NCBI RefSeq assembly: GCF_016695175.1
Contig: NZ_CP068023.1
Coordinates: forward strand, 1,751,501-1,815,500
Reading direction: 5' to 3'
DNA: 64,000 nucleotides
DNA from: Pseudoalteromonas sp. GCY
GTDB taxonomy: Bacteria; Pseudomonadota; Gammaproteobacteria; Enterobacterales; Alteromonadaceae
Part shown: piece after piece, positions 19,377-28,573 of the stretch
Layout of the letters: the number at the start of each line of letters is the position of its first letter
Position numbering within the stretch: the stretch's first letter is position 1
Notes under the pieces: model-generated
Database searches by the model: none
Told to the model about the DNA's origin: nothing
Seen by the model: only the letters and a program-made list of their open reading frames with translations
Translations under genes and position numbers: made by a program

Positions 19377-20276
19377 TTAGTTTACCTCACACTTTGTAGG
19401 CACAGCTCGGTTTCGTAGGGTGGTGACGATAATTTGCGGCAATAGCGGCATTACAATCATGCCAACCATCAAGCTATACTGAAGCGGCGTGAACGTCTCG
19501 CCCAGTAGCACCAGCCCCGTCAAAATACCCGCAATCGGATTTGCAATACCACCAAAGGTAAAGTCCACCACAGACATACGTTGTAGTAACCACACGTACA
19601 AGCTATAACCCAGCGCGGTGTTCAGGAGCACAACCCATAATATGCCGCTGAGATTGGTCGTCGAGAAATTGTTAAAAGCCGCAATATACTTAGCTGGTGC
19701 AATAACACCGTGAACGCTTGATGCGAGCGTGAGAATAACGCCGCCAATAATGAGCTGCCAAGTTAACACTGTCCACCAATGCATGCGATCACCAAGAGAC
19801 TTAGTGATTGAGCTGCCGATCACGATACAGGTTATTGCCGCAAGTATTGCCGCTAAACCAAGAGGGTTTAAACTCAGTGAACTCGGATCAAATAGCGACC
19901 AAGCCAACACAATAAGCGCCGCGCCGCATAACGCTTGCACCAATCCCGGGCGTTGCTTGTTGACTAACCAATGATAAAGCATGGCGAACACCGGCACAGA
20001 CACCATGCCCACGCTAGATATGGCAGATGGTAGCGTTAACGACATCACGAAGATCATGCTAAAAAAGGCCGCGATATTAATCGCCCCAAGGCCGAATAGT
20101 GTTCTCCAGTCCGCTTTTTTTGGCAAACTCGGCTTAACTGCCAGCAAAATAAGCCCAGCCGGCAGCGCTCTAATAGCGCCAAGTAAAAGAGGCGGCCAGT
20201 CCGCAAGGGTGTATTGTGTCACCGCATACGTGGTGCCCCATAAAAATGCAGGGATCATCGCGAGGAGTATATTCAC
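19377..20276 (-). CDS. EamA (DMT) family exporter
   Basis: A 299-residue inner-membrane protein with ten predicted helices in two five-helix EamA repeats (RhaT/YdcZ-like drug/metabolite transporter superfamily); the PAFLWGTTYAVTQYTLA start is characteristic. Probably exports an amino acid or drug-like metabolite. It is divergent from a MarR regulator, and a palindrome lies 7 bases before its start codon, so repression by that regulator is likely. Confidence 0.88.
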   Translation of the reverse strand: MNILLAMIPAFLWGTTYAVTQYTLADWPPLLLGAIRALPAGLILLAVKPSLPKKADWRTLFGLGAINIAAFFSMIFVMSLTLPSAISSVGMVSVPVFAMLYHWLVNKQRPGLVQALCGAALIVLAWSLFDPSSLSLNPLGLAAILAAITCIVIGSSITKSLGDRMHWWTVLTWQLIIGGVILTLASSVHGVIAPAKYIAAFNNFSTTNLSGILWVVLLNTALGYSLYVWLLQRMSVVDFTFGGIANPIAGILTGLVLLGETFTPLQYSLMVGMIVMPLLPQIIVTTLRNRAVPTKCEVN

Positions 20277-20282
20277 ATTAAT

Positions 20283-20300
20283 TATCTTTATGTTGAGATA
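20283..20300. promoter_or_regulatory. Predicted MarR operator 1
   Basis: TATCTT-TATGTT-GAGATA, an inverted repeat with one mismatch, placed 7 bases before the EamA start codon. Its sequence is almost the same as operator 2 at 20340, including the central TATGTT. Confidence 0.65.
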
Positions 20301-20339
20301 CTTTGCGCTAAGGTATTACTAAAAACACTTTTTGTAAAG

Positions 20340-20357
20340 TATCTTTATGTTAAGATA
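20340..20357. promoter_or_regulatory. Predicted MarR operator 2
   Basis: TATCTT-TATGTT-AAGATA, a perfect 6-6-6 inverted repeat 36 bases before the MarR start codon and 57 bases (centre to centre) from operator 1. Two such matching sites in a divergent promoter region suggest that the MarR protein controls both its own gene and the exporter. Confidence 0.7.
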
Positions 20358-20392
20358 TTTCTTTACAAAGTTTGTAGTCGGGGCAAATATTG

Positions 20393-20875
20393 ATGGATGC
20401 AATTGATAGAGTACAAGAGCAGTGGGCTCGCGAAAAACCACAGTTAGAAACAATGCCCATGGCAATAATGGGTCGCTTAGTGCGCATAGCTAAACATATG
20501 GAAGCCGAAGTTGAAAAGCTGCACAAGCAATACGGCTTAAATTTGGGCGAATTTGATGTGTTAGCTACCTTGCGCCGCAGCGGCAAACCATTTCGTTTAA
20601 CCCCATCAGAGCTATTTAAAACCATGCTACTCACCTCTGGTGCGATGACCAATCGTTTAGATAAGCTAGCGGCAAAAGGCCTTATTAAGCGTGAGCACTG
20701 TATAGAAGACCGCCGCAGTGTAACAGTTGAATTGACAGCCGAAGGCCTCGCCCTGATTGAAGAGCTGATTGAACCGCATATCGCCATTCAAGCCCAATTG
20801 GTTGAAGGGATGAGTAGAGAACAGCAAGCATTGTTAAATGGTGTGTTAAAAGAGTGGTTAACGCAATTTGAGTGA
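20393..20875 (+). CDS. MarR family regulator
   Basis: A 160-residue dimeric winged-helix regulator. The winged helix is at about residues 50-110 (LGEFDVLATLRRSG, LTPSELFKTMLLTSGAMTNRLDKL, then the wing IEDRRSVTVELTAEG), flanked by N- and C-terminal dimer helices. I use ATG 20393; the TTG one codon before is unlikely. The gene is divergent from an EamA exporter with two near-identical palindromes in between, the usual layout for ligand-released repression of an efflux gene. Confidence 0.9.
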   Translation: MDAIDRVQEQWAREKPQLETMPMAIMGRLVRIAKHMEAEVEKLHKQYGLNLGEFDVLATLRRSGKPFRLTPSELFKTMLLTSGAMTNRLDKLAAKGLIKREHCIEDRRSVTVELTAEGLALIEELIEPHIAIQAQLVEGMSREQQALLNGVLKEWLTQFE

Positions 20876-20980
20876 GGATGTAAACAGTCTTGTAGGAGGC
20901 GGTTTACCCGCCGAGAAGTTATGTTTTCGAGCGTTGACCTGGCGATACTGTCACTTGACGATAAAGCCCAAACCCCAAAC

Positions 20981-21008
20981 AAAAAAGCCACCTTGTTAAG
21001 GTGGCTTA
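20981..21008 (-). terminator. Intrinsic terminator of the speA-speB operon
   Basis: On the minus strand AGCCACCTT and AAGGTGGCT pair around a three-base loop and are followed by six T residues, 18 bases after the speB stop. Confidence 0.85.
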
Positions 21009-21026
21009 GTCCAAACCCGCATCCGG

Positions 21027-21947
21027 TTATTTATGCTTTACAGCCCACAGATGCAGTAGTTCGTGTGCAATGGTGGCGGCGGCGATTGCGGTGAGCTCGC
21101 TTTGGTCGTAGGAAGGGGAGACTTCTACTACGTCCATGCCTATCATGTTTAGCCCTTGCAGTGCGCGTAAAATCTTCAGCACTTTGTCGCTGGTTAGGCC
21201 GCCGCATACAGGGGTGCCGGTGCCTGGTGCGAATGCTGGGTCTAGACAGTCGATATCAAAGGTTAAGTACACCGGCAAGTCGCCGACGCGTGCTTTGATT
21301 TGCGCTGCTATTTTTTCAGCGCTTAAGTCGTTTGCTGTCATAGCGTCAATCACGCCAAACTCGTGGCCTTGCTCTGTGTACTCGGTTCTAATGCCAATTT
21401 GCATTGAATGCTCTGGGCTTATTAGGCCTTCAATGGGGGCATGATAGAACATAGTACCGTGATCATAGCGTGAGCCTTGGCTGTACGTGTCTGTGTGCGC
21501 ATCAAAATGTACGAGCGCCATTTTACCGTGAATTTGCTGGTGAGCACGCAGCAGTGGCAGGGTCACAAAGTGATCGCCGCCTAGGCTTAATAGCGTTTTG
21601 CCTTGCTGCAAAATTTGCAGAGCGGCTAGCTCGAGTTGCGCAGTGAAATACTCAGGATCGCCAACTGGGTAAGTGAAATCGCCGGCGTCCTGAAGTTTAA
21701 TTTTGTCCCACAATGCAAATGACCAAGGGTATTTTTTACTTTCCCAAGCTAAGTGCACGGATGCGCGACGGATTGCATCTGGACCCAAGCGTGCGCCTGG
21801 GCGTCCAGAGGTTGCCAAGTCAAATGGCAAGCCAAGTACCACAACGTCTGCATCAATATCTGTGATATTGCGTACCATTGGCTGACGTAAAAACGTCATG
21901 CCGTTGGAGTACAGAGAATGATCGGTGTGATCGAATAAGTGGCTCAT
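21027..21947 (-). CDS. speB: Agmatinase
   Basis: Splits agmatine into putrescine and urea in the cytoplasm. The 306 residues carry all manganese-binding blocks of the ureohydrolase family: GGDHFVTLP, HFDAHTDTY and DIDCLDPAFAPGTGTP. Its start lies 3 bases after the speA stop, so the two are translated from one message, and together they make putrescine from arginine. Confidence 0.95.
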   Translation of the reverse strand: MSHLFDHTDHSLYSNGMTFLRQPMVRNITDIDADVVVLGLPFDLATSGRPGARLGPDAIRRASVHLAWESKKYPWSFALWDKIKLQDAGDFTYPVGDPEYFTAQLELAALQILQQGKTLLSLGGDHFVTLPLLRAHQQIHGKMALVHFDAHTDTYSQGSRYDHGTMFYHAPIEGLISPEHSMQIGIRTEYTEQGHEFGVIDAMTANDLSAEKIAAQIKARVGDLPVYLTFDIDCLDPAFAPGTGTPVCGGLTSDKVLKILRALQGLNMIGMDVVEVSPSYDQSELTAIAAATIAHELLHLWAVKHK

Positions 21948-21950
21948 GGG

Positions 21951-23864
21951 TTAAAAATCTTCCAAATAAGTATAGCCGTCAAGGCCGGTTTCAAGCTCTG
22001 CCAGGCAAGTAGCTCGTTCTTCAAGCGGTAGTTTGCTTTCAACTAAGTTGGCAAAGTTACGCTTAAATTGTTCAACATCAAGGTGTACATAACGCATCAT
22101 ATCGGCAACGGTGTCGCCCGCATCAACATTACCAAGCGCCAATTCGCCTTGGTCATCTAATGTGGCTACAACGGTGTGGGTGTCGCCAAATAGGTTGTGC
22201 ATGTCACCTAAAATCTCTTGGTATGCACCCACCAAGAAAAATCCCAATAAATAGGGTTTATCTTTGCAAAACTCTGGTACTGGTAGCGTGGCTTCAATAC
22301 CTTGGCCATCCACATAATGCTCCACCGTACCGTCAGAATCACAGGTAATATCCAGTAATACCGCGCGGCGCTTTGGCGCCTCTGTTAACCCGCTGAGTGG
22401 CAGGACAGGGAATACCTGTTCAATACCCCAAGCGTCTGGCAAAGATTGAAATAGCGAGAAATTCACAAAGAATTTATCCGCAAGCTTAGCACTGAGTTCG
22501 TCAATAATTGGGCGATGGAAACGGTTTTTGTTGTCCATACGCTTGTTCAGCTCATAACATACGCGCAGATTTACTTGCTCCGCCCATGCTCTTTGCTCAA
22601 GGCTTAATAGGCCCATCGCAAATTGGCTGTGTACTTCTGCCAAGTCGCCTTGCGTATCATGAAAAATTTCAATCAACGCGCGGTCATCACTCTGCTCGTT
22701 GAGCGCCTGCCAAGACGTCCACATATTATGTAGTAATCTTGGGGCGTCACTTACCGGTGCCGTTATCTCTTCTACTTGATAGCTTTCGGTGCCAATCACA
22801 TCGGTGATTAATACCGCATGGTGGGCAGTTAACGCACGACCCGACTCAGAGATGATCTTTGGCATTGGCTGATTGTATTGCTTACAGGTATCGCCTACGG
22901 TGTAAACGATGTTGTTTGCATATTCAGCTAAGCTGTAGTTCATCGAGTTGGACGACTGACTGCGCGTCCCATCGTAATCTACTGCAAGTCCGCCACCTAC
23001 GTCTAAATTCAGCAGGTTTGCACCTAAACGGCGTAATTCGCAGTAGAATCTAGCGGCTTCACCCACACCAACGCGCACGTCACGAATATTGGCCATTTGC
23101 GAGCCTAAGTGAAAGTGCACCAATTGCAGCGCGTCTAGCATGTCAGCTTGCTCTAATTGGTTAACAACCGTTAGGACTTGCGATGCAGACAGACCAAATT
23201 TGGACTTTTCGCCGCCGCTTGCTTGCCATTTACCTTTACCTTGCGATGCCAAACGTACGCGTAAGCCTAAACGTGGTTTAACGTTGAGTGCTTTGGCCTC
23301 TGCCATCACGATGTCGAGCTCAGAACGCTTTTCTAAAACGATATAAACCTGATGACCTAATTTTTCACCGATAAGCGCAAGACGGACGTATTCTCTGTCT
23401 TTGTAGCCGTTACATACGATCACTGCGCTGGTTTTTTCACTGAGCGCCAGTACGGTAAGTAACTCAGCTTTACTGCCAGCTTCCAAGCCAAGCTGTTTTT
23501 TATCGCTGGCCGCTTGGCTTGCGATAAGCCCCTCAATGACTTCTTTTTGTTGGTTTACTTTAATTGGGTAAACCAATAAATAATCTTCTGGGTAGCTGTA
23601 ATCAGTAATCGCCTGATTAAACGCACCAACAATATTATGTACGCGCTGTTCTAGAATTTGTGGAAAACGCACTAGCGCAGGTAGGGTATAACCCTCAGAT
23701 TTAATTTGTTGTGCAATGTTTGTCAGAGTTACGGCGTGCTGTGGCTGCTGTTGGTTCGGCATCGCAGTAACCTCTCCCTGATCATTAATACCAAAGAAGC
23801 CTTGGCTCCAGTGGCGCACGTTGTAGCATTCACGTGCTTGCTCAGAAGAGGTAAATTTGGTCAT
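21951..23864 (-). CDS. speA: Biosynthetic arginine decarboxylase
   Basis: Removes CO2 from arginine to give agmatine, using pyridoxal phosphate. At 637 residues it matches the SpeA type (alanine-racemase fold III). The PLP lysine is K102 in [21 protein letters not shown] and the [10 protein letters not shown] region hold phosphate and substrate contacts, and the C-terminal CDSDG motif is present near residue 515. First gene of the speA-speB operon. Its upstream region is filled by a MITE-like element (23941-24145), which leaves only about 75 bases for a native promoter unless the element itself supplies one. Confidence 0.95.
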   Translation of the reverse strand: MTKFTSSEQARECYNVRHWSQGFFGINDQGEVTAMPNQQQPQHAVTLTNIAQQIKSEGYTLPALVRFPQILEQRVHNIVGAFNQAITDYSYPEDYLLVYPIKVNQQKEVIEGLIASQAASDKKQLGLEAGSKAELLTVLALSEKTSAVIVCNGYKDREYVRLALIGEKLGHQVYIVLEKRSELDIVMAEAKALNVKPRLGLRVRLASQGKGKWQASGGEKSKFGLSASQVLTVVNQLEQADMLDALQLVHFHLGSQMANIRDVRVGVGEAARFYCELRRLGANLLNLDVGGGLAVDYDGTRSQSSNSMNYSLAEYANNIVYTVGDTCKQYNQPMPKIISESGRALTAHHAVLITDVIGTESYQVEEITAPVSDAPRLLHNMWTSWQALNEQSDDRALIEIFHDTQGDLAEVHSQFAMGLLSLEQRAWAEQVNLRVCYELNKRMDNKNRFHRPIIDELSAKLADKFFVNFSLFQSLPDAWGIEQVFPVLPLSGLTEAPKRRAVLLDITCDSDGTVEHYVDGQGIEATLPVPEFCKDKPYLLGFFLVGAYQEILGDMHNLFGDTHTVVATLDDQGELALGNVDAGDTVADMMRYVHLDVEQFKRNFANLVESKLPLEERATCLAELETGLDGYTYLEDF

Positions 23865-23940
23865 TCAAGTTCCTTAACGTAAGTTAGAGTTCAGCCTGCA
23901 GTGCGCCATCATTGGCGGCTACTCACTGAGTGATAGGTAG

Positions 23941-24145
23941 AATTAACCTGAACTCGGCATAACAACTTATTCTCTGGCAGCTGTTATCCCTTACTACAGC
24001 GTTAAATTTGTTTGCAATAGGCCAGCTATTGACGCACAAATTTGCCTTGTATTAAGAAATAACATCTGGCCAGAGCGATATTACGCTTTTGAGCATGGAT
24101 ATTTTAGTTGATTAACTAACTTTTTATCCCGAGTTCAGGTTAATT
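23941..24145. mobile_element. MITE-like element with 17-bp terminal inverted repeats
   Basis: A 205-base non-coding block bounded by perfect 17-base inverted repeats, AATTAACCTGAACTCGG (23941-23957) and its complement (24129-24145). Inside are further inverted pieces: CTCTGGCAGCTGTTAT (23972-23987) against ATAACATCTGGCCAGAG (24059-24075), and a small hairpin CAATAG/CTATTG near 24015-24031. It contains no reading frame of note. It lies between speA and the divergent exchanger gene, in a spacer of 472 bases. No clear target duplication could be picked out because the flanks are AT-rich. Confidence 0.65.
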
Positions 24146-24336
24146 AATTTTCGCGCATTAGACACAAATAGAAAGTCTCAGTCTAATGAGTTATTTTGCT
24201 CGTCAAGAGTGACAAATCTTTCCCTCAGTTTAGTTGCGCTATAACGTGAATTAAGTGAGTGTAAACAAGGAGTAGTAAATTCTACTCTCGTGGTTTTTTC
24301 TAGTTAACGTTCCATCAAAACGCAAGGTTTGCATCG

Positions 24337-25287
24337 ATGACAATCAATATTATTTATATCGCTTTAGGTTTATCACTGTTGGTATTTGGTGCTGATCGTT
24401 TAGTCGCGGGTGCATCTAAACTGGCTGCAAGTTTCAACGTACCCAGTTTACTAATTGGTTTAACGATTGTGTCTTTTGGTACCAGTGCTCCTGAGCTTGC
24501 GGTCAGTGTGCAATCTGCAGTTGCAGGGCAAGGCAGCCTAGCTGTTGCCAACGTGCTAGGCAGTAACACCTTTAATATTTTATTTATATTGGGTATATCA
24601 GCGCTGATAGCACCGCTGGTGGTTTCACAAGTATTGGTAAAAAGAGATATTCCAATGCTAGTGATCGCCTGTTTTATTGTCGCTGCGTTGGTTTGGGATG
24701 GCGCACTAAGCCGGTTTGATGCTGGATTGCTGAGTTTGCTCTTGTTGCTTTATGTTGTGTATTTATTTGTGCAAGGTCGTGCGCTTAGTCACAAAAATGA
24801 TGAACCAGCGTTATCGCAACAACCAAACCGCTGGCGTGAGCGCGCTGTTAACACGGTGCAATTTATTTTAGGGCTTGGCTTGTTGATATTTGGTGCACAA
24901 TTGATGGTTGATAACGCGGTGCAACTTGCTCGTACTTTAGCGGTGGATGAAGTGATGATTGGCTTAACCATTATTGCAATAGGTACTTCGCTACCAGAAG
25001 TGGTTACCTCAGTAACGGCGAGCATAAAAGGGCATGCTGATATTGCGGTAGGAAATGTGATTGGCAGTAACTTATTCAATTTACTTGGTGTACTAGGTGT
25101 TGCGGGACTTATCAGCGATAGCCCTTTGGAAGTGACAAATCGTATGCTAAGTGCGGATGTTTCAGTCATGATCGTTGCAACTTTACTTTGTACTCCACTG
25201 CTTATTTCAGGCCTGAAGCTTAGTCGTCGAGAAGGTGGTATCTTGTTTATGGGCTATGTTACTTATTTCATTTACACGTTGAGTTAA
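24337..25287 (+). CDS. Calcium/sodium antiporter (CaCA family, YrbG-like)
   Basis: A 316-residue inner-membrane exchanger with two inverted sets of five helices. The two alpha repeats that form the ion site are plain: GTSAPELAVS (about residues 49-58) and GTSLPEVVTS (about 217-226), each followed by the NVLGSNTFN or NVIGSNLFN motif. It exports calcium (or a similar ion) against sodium or proton influx. It appears monocistronic with a perfect hairpin at its end. Confidence 0.92.
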   Translation: MTINIIYIALGLSLLVFGADRLVAGASKLAASFNVPSLLIGLTIVSFGTSAPELAVSVQSAVAGQGSLAVANVLGSNTFNILFILGISALIAPLVVSQVLVKRDIPMLVIACFIVAALVWDGALSRFDAGLLSLLLLLYVVYLFVQGRALSHKNDEPALSQQPNRWRERAVNTVQFILGLGLLIFGAQLMVDNAVQLARTLAVDEVMIGLTIIAIGTSLPEVVTSVTASIKGHADIAVGNVIGSNLFNLLGVLGVAGLISDSPLEVTNRMLSADVSVMIVATLLCTPLLISGLKLSRREGGILFMGYVTYFIYTLS

Positions 25288-25320
25288 TAAAGTTTCAGAA
25301 GTTTCTGAAACTTTATTGCA
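25286..25320 (+). terminator. Hairpin terminator of the exchanger gene
   Basis: AATAAAGTTTCAGAA and TTCTGAAACTTTATT form a perfect 15-base stem with a two-base gap at the centre; it starts at the stop codon itself. The T tract is built into the stem. Confidence 0.75.
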
Positions 25321-25377
25321 TTTGTTAAGTGAACTAATTAGTATGTTATTGGGAAAACTTAAAAATGAGAAAGGACA

Positions 25378-26220
25378 ATGAAAACAATAACATCAGCAGT
25401 ACTAGGGCTTGTTGCGGTCAGCTCAGTGGCCAGTGCCAACCAAGAAACGCACCAAGATAACTATCAATTTGTGGAGTTAAACGGTAACAAACTTGCCTAC
25501 GCCTGTAAGGGAGAAGGAGAGACTACCGCACTTCTACTCGCCGGGATGGGGCTGGATGCCCATGAAACCTATAAAAATACCTTCCATAATGCAGAGCCAA
25601 AAGGGTATCGCTTGTGTTTTTATGACAGAGCAGGGACCGGGAAAAGCACTTTTGCAAAGCCTCGAGTGCGCACGATACTGGAGCTTACGGACGAGCTTGA
25701 GGCATTCACTAAGGCTACCGAAATGGATAAATTAGTGCTTGTGCCTCACTCTTTTGGTGGGTTTGTTGCAAGAGCTTATGCCAATCGAAACCCCGAAAAA
25801 GTGAAAGGTATGGTGCTTATCGATATTGCTCATGAGTCTTGGTATCAAGATATGAAGAGTAAGATGTCTAAAGCGGGTTGGAAGATCATGGATTGGATCA
25901 TCAACTGGGAGCGTAATACCCATTCGCTAGAAGATTTTGAAGAGGCTTCTTCCCATACAGCAATGTACAAAATCAGTCGAAAAATGCCGGTTACCATATT
26001 GTCCCGTGGGATCCCTCATGTCTCGATTCGCTCAGCAGGTATGAGTTATGCTGATGTCGATATTTACACCCAAACTTGGAATGACGCCCAAATAAAGCTG
26101 CAAAAAATTGGCGACAATGTCACGCCCATTACCATGGAATACGCGTCTCACCTGTTTGATGAAACAGATCCATTTATTGCTATTAAATATATTGAAGAAA
26201 TGGTGAGCAAGGTCAAATAA
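25378..26220 (+). CDS. Exported alpha/beta hydrolase
   Basis: A 280-residue alpha/beta hydrolase with a signal peptide (cleavage likely after ASA near residue 20). The oxyanion region LLLAGMGLDAH, the YDRAGTGKS loop and the nucleophile elbow PHSFGGF (serine near residue 124) are visible; the acid and the histidine (in ASHLFDE near the C terminus) complete the triad. It is predicted to act on an ester in the periplasm or outside. Substrate unknown. The next genes at 26284 and 26677 follow closely on the same strand. Confidence 0.8.
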   Translation: MKTITSAVLGLVAVSSVASANQETHQDNYQFVELNGNKLAYACKGEGETTALLLAGMGLDAHETYKNTFHNAEPKGYRLCFYDRAGTGKSTFAKPRVRTILELTDELEAFTKATEMDKLVLVPHSFGGFVARAYANRNPEKVKGMVLIDIAHESWYQDMKSKMSKAGWKIMDWIINWERNTHSLEDFEEASSHTAMYKISRKMPVTILSRGIPHVSIRSAGMSYADVDIYTQTWNDAQIKLQKIGDNVTPITMEYASHLFDETDPFIAIKYIEEMVSKVK

Positions 26221-26283
26221 TATTTTTTACTCAAAGGGTTAGCAGTTATACTGCTGCTGACCTAACTAAAAATAATAAAAGCA

Positions 26284-26673
26284 ATGTTCTCTCATCACAT
26301 CATCAGTTCAAAAATCACTACCTTCTTATTAGCCGCAGCTGGATTGGCAGGGTTTGTATTGTCAGTACTGGGTGTATTTAACCATCTGGAATTGACGTTA
26401 ATCCTGGACTTTACAGCAAGCTTTTTATGCTTGATGGTCGCGTTTAAGTTATATCAAAAGCAACTCAGGGCCTTAAATTGGGCAGCGGTGATCGGCGCGC
26501 TCATGTCCATTGGCGTAGTCGTCGATGATACGCTAGTCCAATTTTCATCAGGGCTGCTGTTAACGGTTCAGTTGAACCTAGAAACCATAGCCGTAAACAT
26601 CAACTTGCTTGGCTTGATTATCATCGCGACTGCGCTTACGGCAAAAATAAAGCTAACAAATGCAAAGGAATAA
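26284..26673 (+). CDS. Small four-helix membrane protein
   Basis: A 129-residue hydrophobic protein with four likely membrane helices (about residues 8-28, 33-55, 63-83 and 92-120). I do not recognise a family. Its stop lies 3 bases before the start of the DUF6058 gene, which suggests a two-gene operon. Confidence 0.6.
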   Translation: MFSHHIISSKITTFLLAAAGLAGFVLSVLGVFNHLELTLILDFTASFLCLMVAFKLYQKQLRALNWAAVIGALMSIGVVVDDTLVQFSSGLLLTVQLNLETIAVNINLLGLIIIATALTAKIKLTNAKE

Positions 26674-26676
26674 TCA

Positions 26677-27321
26677 ATGGAATTACTTAATTATCTGCAG
26701 ACGCATTTTATTACCAAAGAGAGCTTGCTGCGCGAGTCGCAGTTATCCTACCTTGAATTGGCTACGTTAATTGAAAAGCGTTTGATGCCAAAGGCCGCCT
26801 ATAAGTTAGCATTAAAGCTCGAATGCGACTCTTTCTTTGGCGAGCACAGTGATGAAAGCAGCCTAGAATTTTATCCGCAAGGCGCTTTAGTGTGGCTTGG
26901 TGCTGTGTCGCAAGTAACGGATGAAGCACAAGCCTTTGCACTCTTCAGTAAACGTTATAAAGACCAACTGCATAGATTAAAAGCGCAAGGTCTTAATCCG
27001 CGAGATGCAAAACTGGATCAAGACATAGACGCACACTTAGAAAGTGAATGGCAACACTTCCTTGGCGGTATTTATGGACTTTGTACTAAAACGGGTTTAC
27101 CTGAGGATATTGCGAATAAAGAAGCCGCTATTGTTATCATCAACGAGTATTTGGCACGAGATGAACACTTGAGCCCAGATGAACTAACCAACCTTCACCA
27201 AGTGGTCGATTTATTGGATGAGGCAAGTGCCTTATTCGCGCCTCATGAGCTTGAACGTAGCTCGCGCAAGCGCTTAATAGACGACGTAAGAGCTAAATTT
27301 CCAAAGCCTTTAACATCATAA
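26677..27321 (+). CDS. DUF6058 family protein
   Basis: A 214-residue soluble helical protein that I match to the DUF6058 family, annotated in databases as linked to natural-product biosynthesis, though with little direct evidence. Features: FITKESLLRESQLSYLELATLIEKR at the N-terminal helix pair (like a helix-turn-helix), the PQGALVWLGAV segment, and FLGGIYGLCTKTGLPEDIANKEAA. There are no biosynthetic genes beside it. It is preceded by a small membrane protein gene and probably shares its transcript. Confidence 0.65.
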   Translation: MELLNYLQTHFITKESLLRESQLSYLELATLIEKRLMPKAAYKLALKLECDSFFGEHSDESSLEFYPQGALVWLGAVSQVTDEAQAFALFSKRYKDQLHRLKAQGLNPRDAKLDQDIDAHLESEWQHFLGGIYGLCTKTGLPEDIANKEAAIVIINEYLARDEHLSPDELTNLHQVVDLLDEASALFAPHELERSSRKRLIDDVRAKFPKPLTS

Positions 27322-27347
27322 TTAACTGTTTTTTGTTTTTTAATAAT

Positions 27348-27378
27348 GTGAATTGACTTCACTTCACATCCATTTCAC
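27348..27378. promoter_or_regulatory. TTCAC repeats ahead of the DJ-1/two-component operon
   Basis: GTGAA-TTGAC-TTCAC (27348-27362) is an inverted repeat, followed at once by another TTCAC (27363-27367) and a third at 27374-27378, 11 bases on. Spacing of about one helical turn is what OmpR-type response regulators often bind, and such a regulator is encoded in the operon. The link is inferred. Confidence 0.4.
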
Positions 27379-27442
27379 ACCTGTCCGCATAAAGTGTCTG
27401 TAACAAAACAACACAAGGGTCAACAGGCCCGAGGACAGGATG

Positions 27443-28573
27443 ATGAACAAATCACTATTAACCTTATCTCTCGTTGCTGCGTTGTCAGCAACTTCAATCA
27501 ATGCGGTTGCACAAGATAAAAACACACCTCATGTGCTCATGGTGCTCAGTAGTTATGGCGAAATGGGGGCTGATGGCACCTTAAGCAAACCCGGATTTGA
27601 ATTTGATGAGCTCAGTAAAGCGTATGCTGTGTTCAAACAAAATGGCGTAAAAGTCACGTTAGCCTCGCCAAAGGGCGGTGAACCAATGGCCGATAAGTTC
27701 GATAAGAATAAATCCTACAATCAAGCATACAGTAACGATACGACTGCGATGGCGCAGCTTAAAAACACTAAAAGACTGAGTGAGTTAGAGCCCGCGCAAT
27801 TCGATGCTGTGTTTGTGGTTGGCGGCAAAGGCCCAATGTTCGACTTGCATGGCTCCAAGCCGTTACAGGCAATTATTCGTGATATCTACATTAACAACGG
27901 CGTAATTGGTGCGGTTTGCCATGGTCCTGCGGCATTGGTGGATGTGAAACTTGAAAATGGTGAGTACTTAATCGCTGGTAAGCGGGTAAATGGCTTTACT
28001 AACGAAGAAGAAGCAGCTTTTGGTAAAAAGTGGACTAAACAGTTTCCATTCCTACTTGAAGATAAACTCATTGAGCGTGGTGCATCGTTTGTGCAAGACG
28101 GTTTGATGTTGAATCAGGTCAGTATTGACGGTCAATTGATCACAGGGCAAAACCCTTTTTCTACGGTAGATACTGCCAAAGCGATGGTTGCGGCGCTAGG
28201 TCTGACGGTAAGCGAGTTACCTCGTTTCAAAGACGATGAAAGTATCTTGTTGGTAGAGCAATTTTTTTCAGATAGCAGCAAAGCGAAGGCGCGTTATTTA
28301 GCGGATAAGTCATCGTTTGATCCTATGTTACTTGGGATCTCTGGTTTATATCAAGCGCAGCATGCGCAAACTGCTCATCAACTCGCAGTGGCCGTTGAGT
28401 TGATGCAGTTAACCCTTGCAGATATTGATCATCCCATGCTGTACGAAGCACTAATAAATGCACAGCTCAAACTAAATGATATGTCTGGCGCAAAATCCAC
28501 ATTAGAAACAGCGCTTAAAAAGCACGGTACGGCGGAGAATCTGATTTCACTAAAGGAGAAAGTTTATGGTTAA
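27443..28573 (+). CDS. Exported DJ-1/PfpI family protein
   Basis: A 376-residue protein with a signal peptide (cleavage likely after AVA near residue 23), then a DJ-1/PfpI domain to about residue 255, and a helical C-terminal part of about 110 residues that resembles TPR repeats. The nucleophile elbow is AVCHGPAAL with C159; the acidic partner residue of the Hsp31-like branch is expected near FEFDE. Relatives are glyoxalase III or deglycase-like enzymes and chaperones, mostly cytoplasmic, so export is unusual. First gene of an operon with a hydrolase and a two-component system; it overlaps the hydrolase gene by 8 bases. Confidence 0.82.
   Translation: MNKSLLTLSLVAALSATSINAVAQDKNTPHVLMVLSSYGEMGADGTLSKPGFEFDELSKAYAVFKQNGVKVTLASPKGGEPMADKFDKNKSYNQAYSNDTTAMAQLKNTKRLSELEPAQFDAVFVVGGKGPMFDLHGSKPLQAIIRDIYINNGVIGAVCHGPAALVDVKLENGEYLIAGKRVNGFTNEEEAAFGKKWTKQFPFLLEDKLIERGASFVQDGLMLNQVSIDGQLITGQNPFSTVDTAKAMVAALGLTVSELPRFKDDESILLVEQFFSDSSKAKARYLADKSSFDPMLLGISGLYQAQHAQTAHQLAVAVELMQLTLADIDHPMLYEALINAQLKLNDMSGAKSTLETALKKHGTAENLISLKEKVYG

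Noticed and set aside
26677..27321. Natural-product gene cluster around the DUF6058 gene
   Set aside because: No synthase, tailoring or resistance genes lie nearby; the family label alone is not enough.
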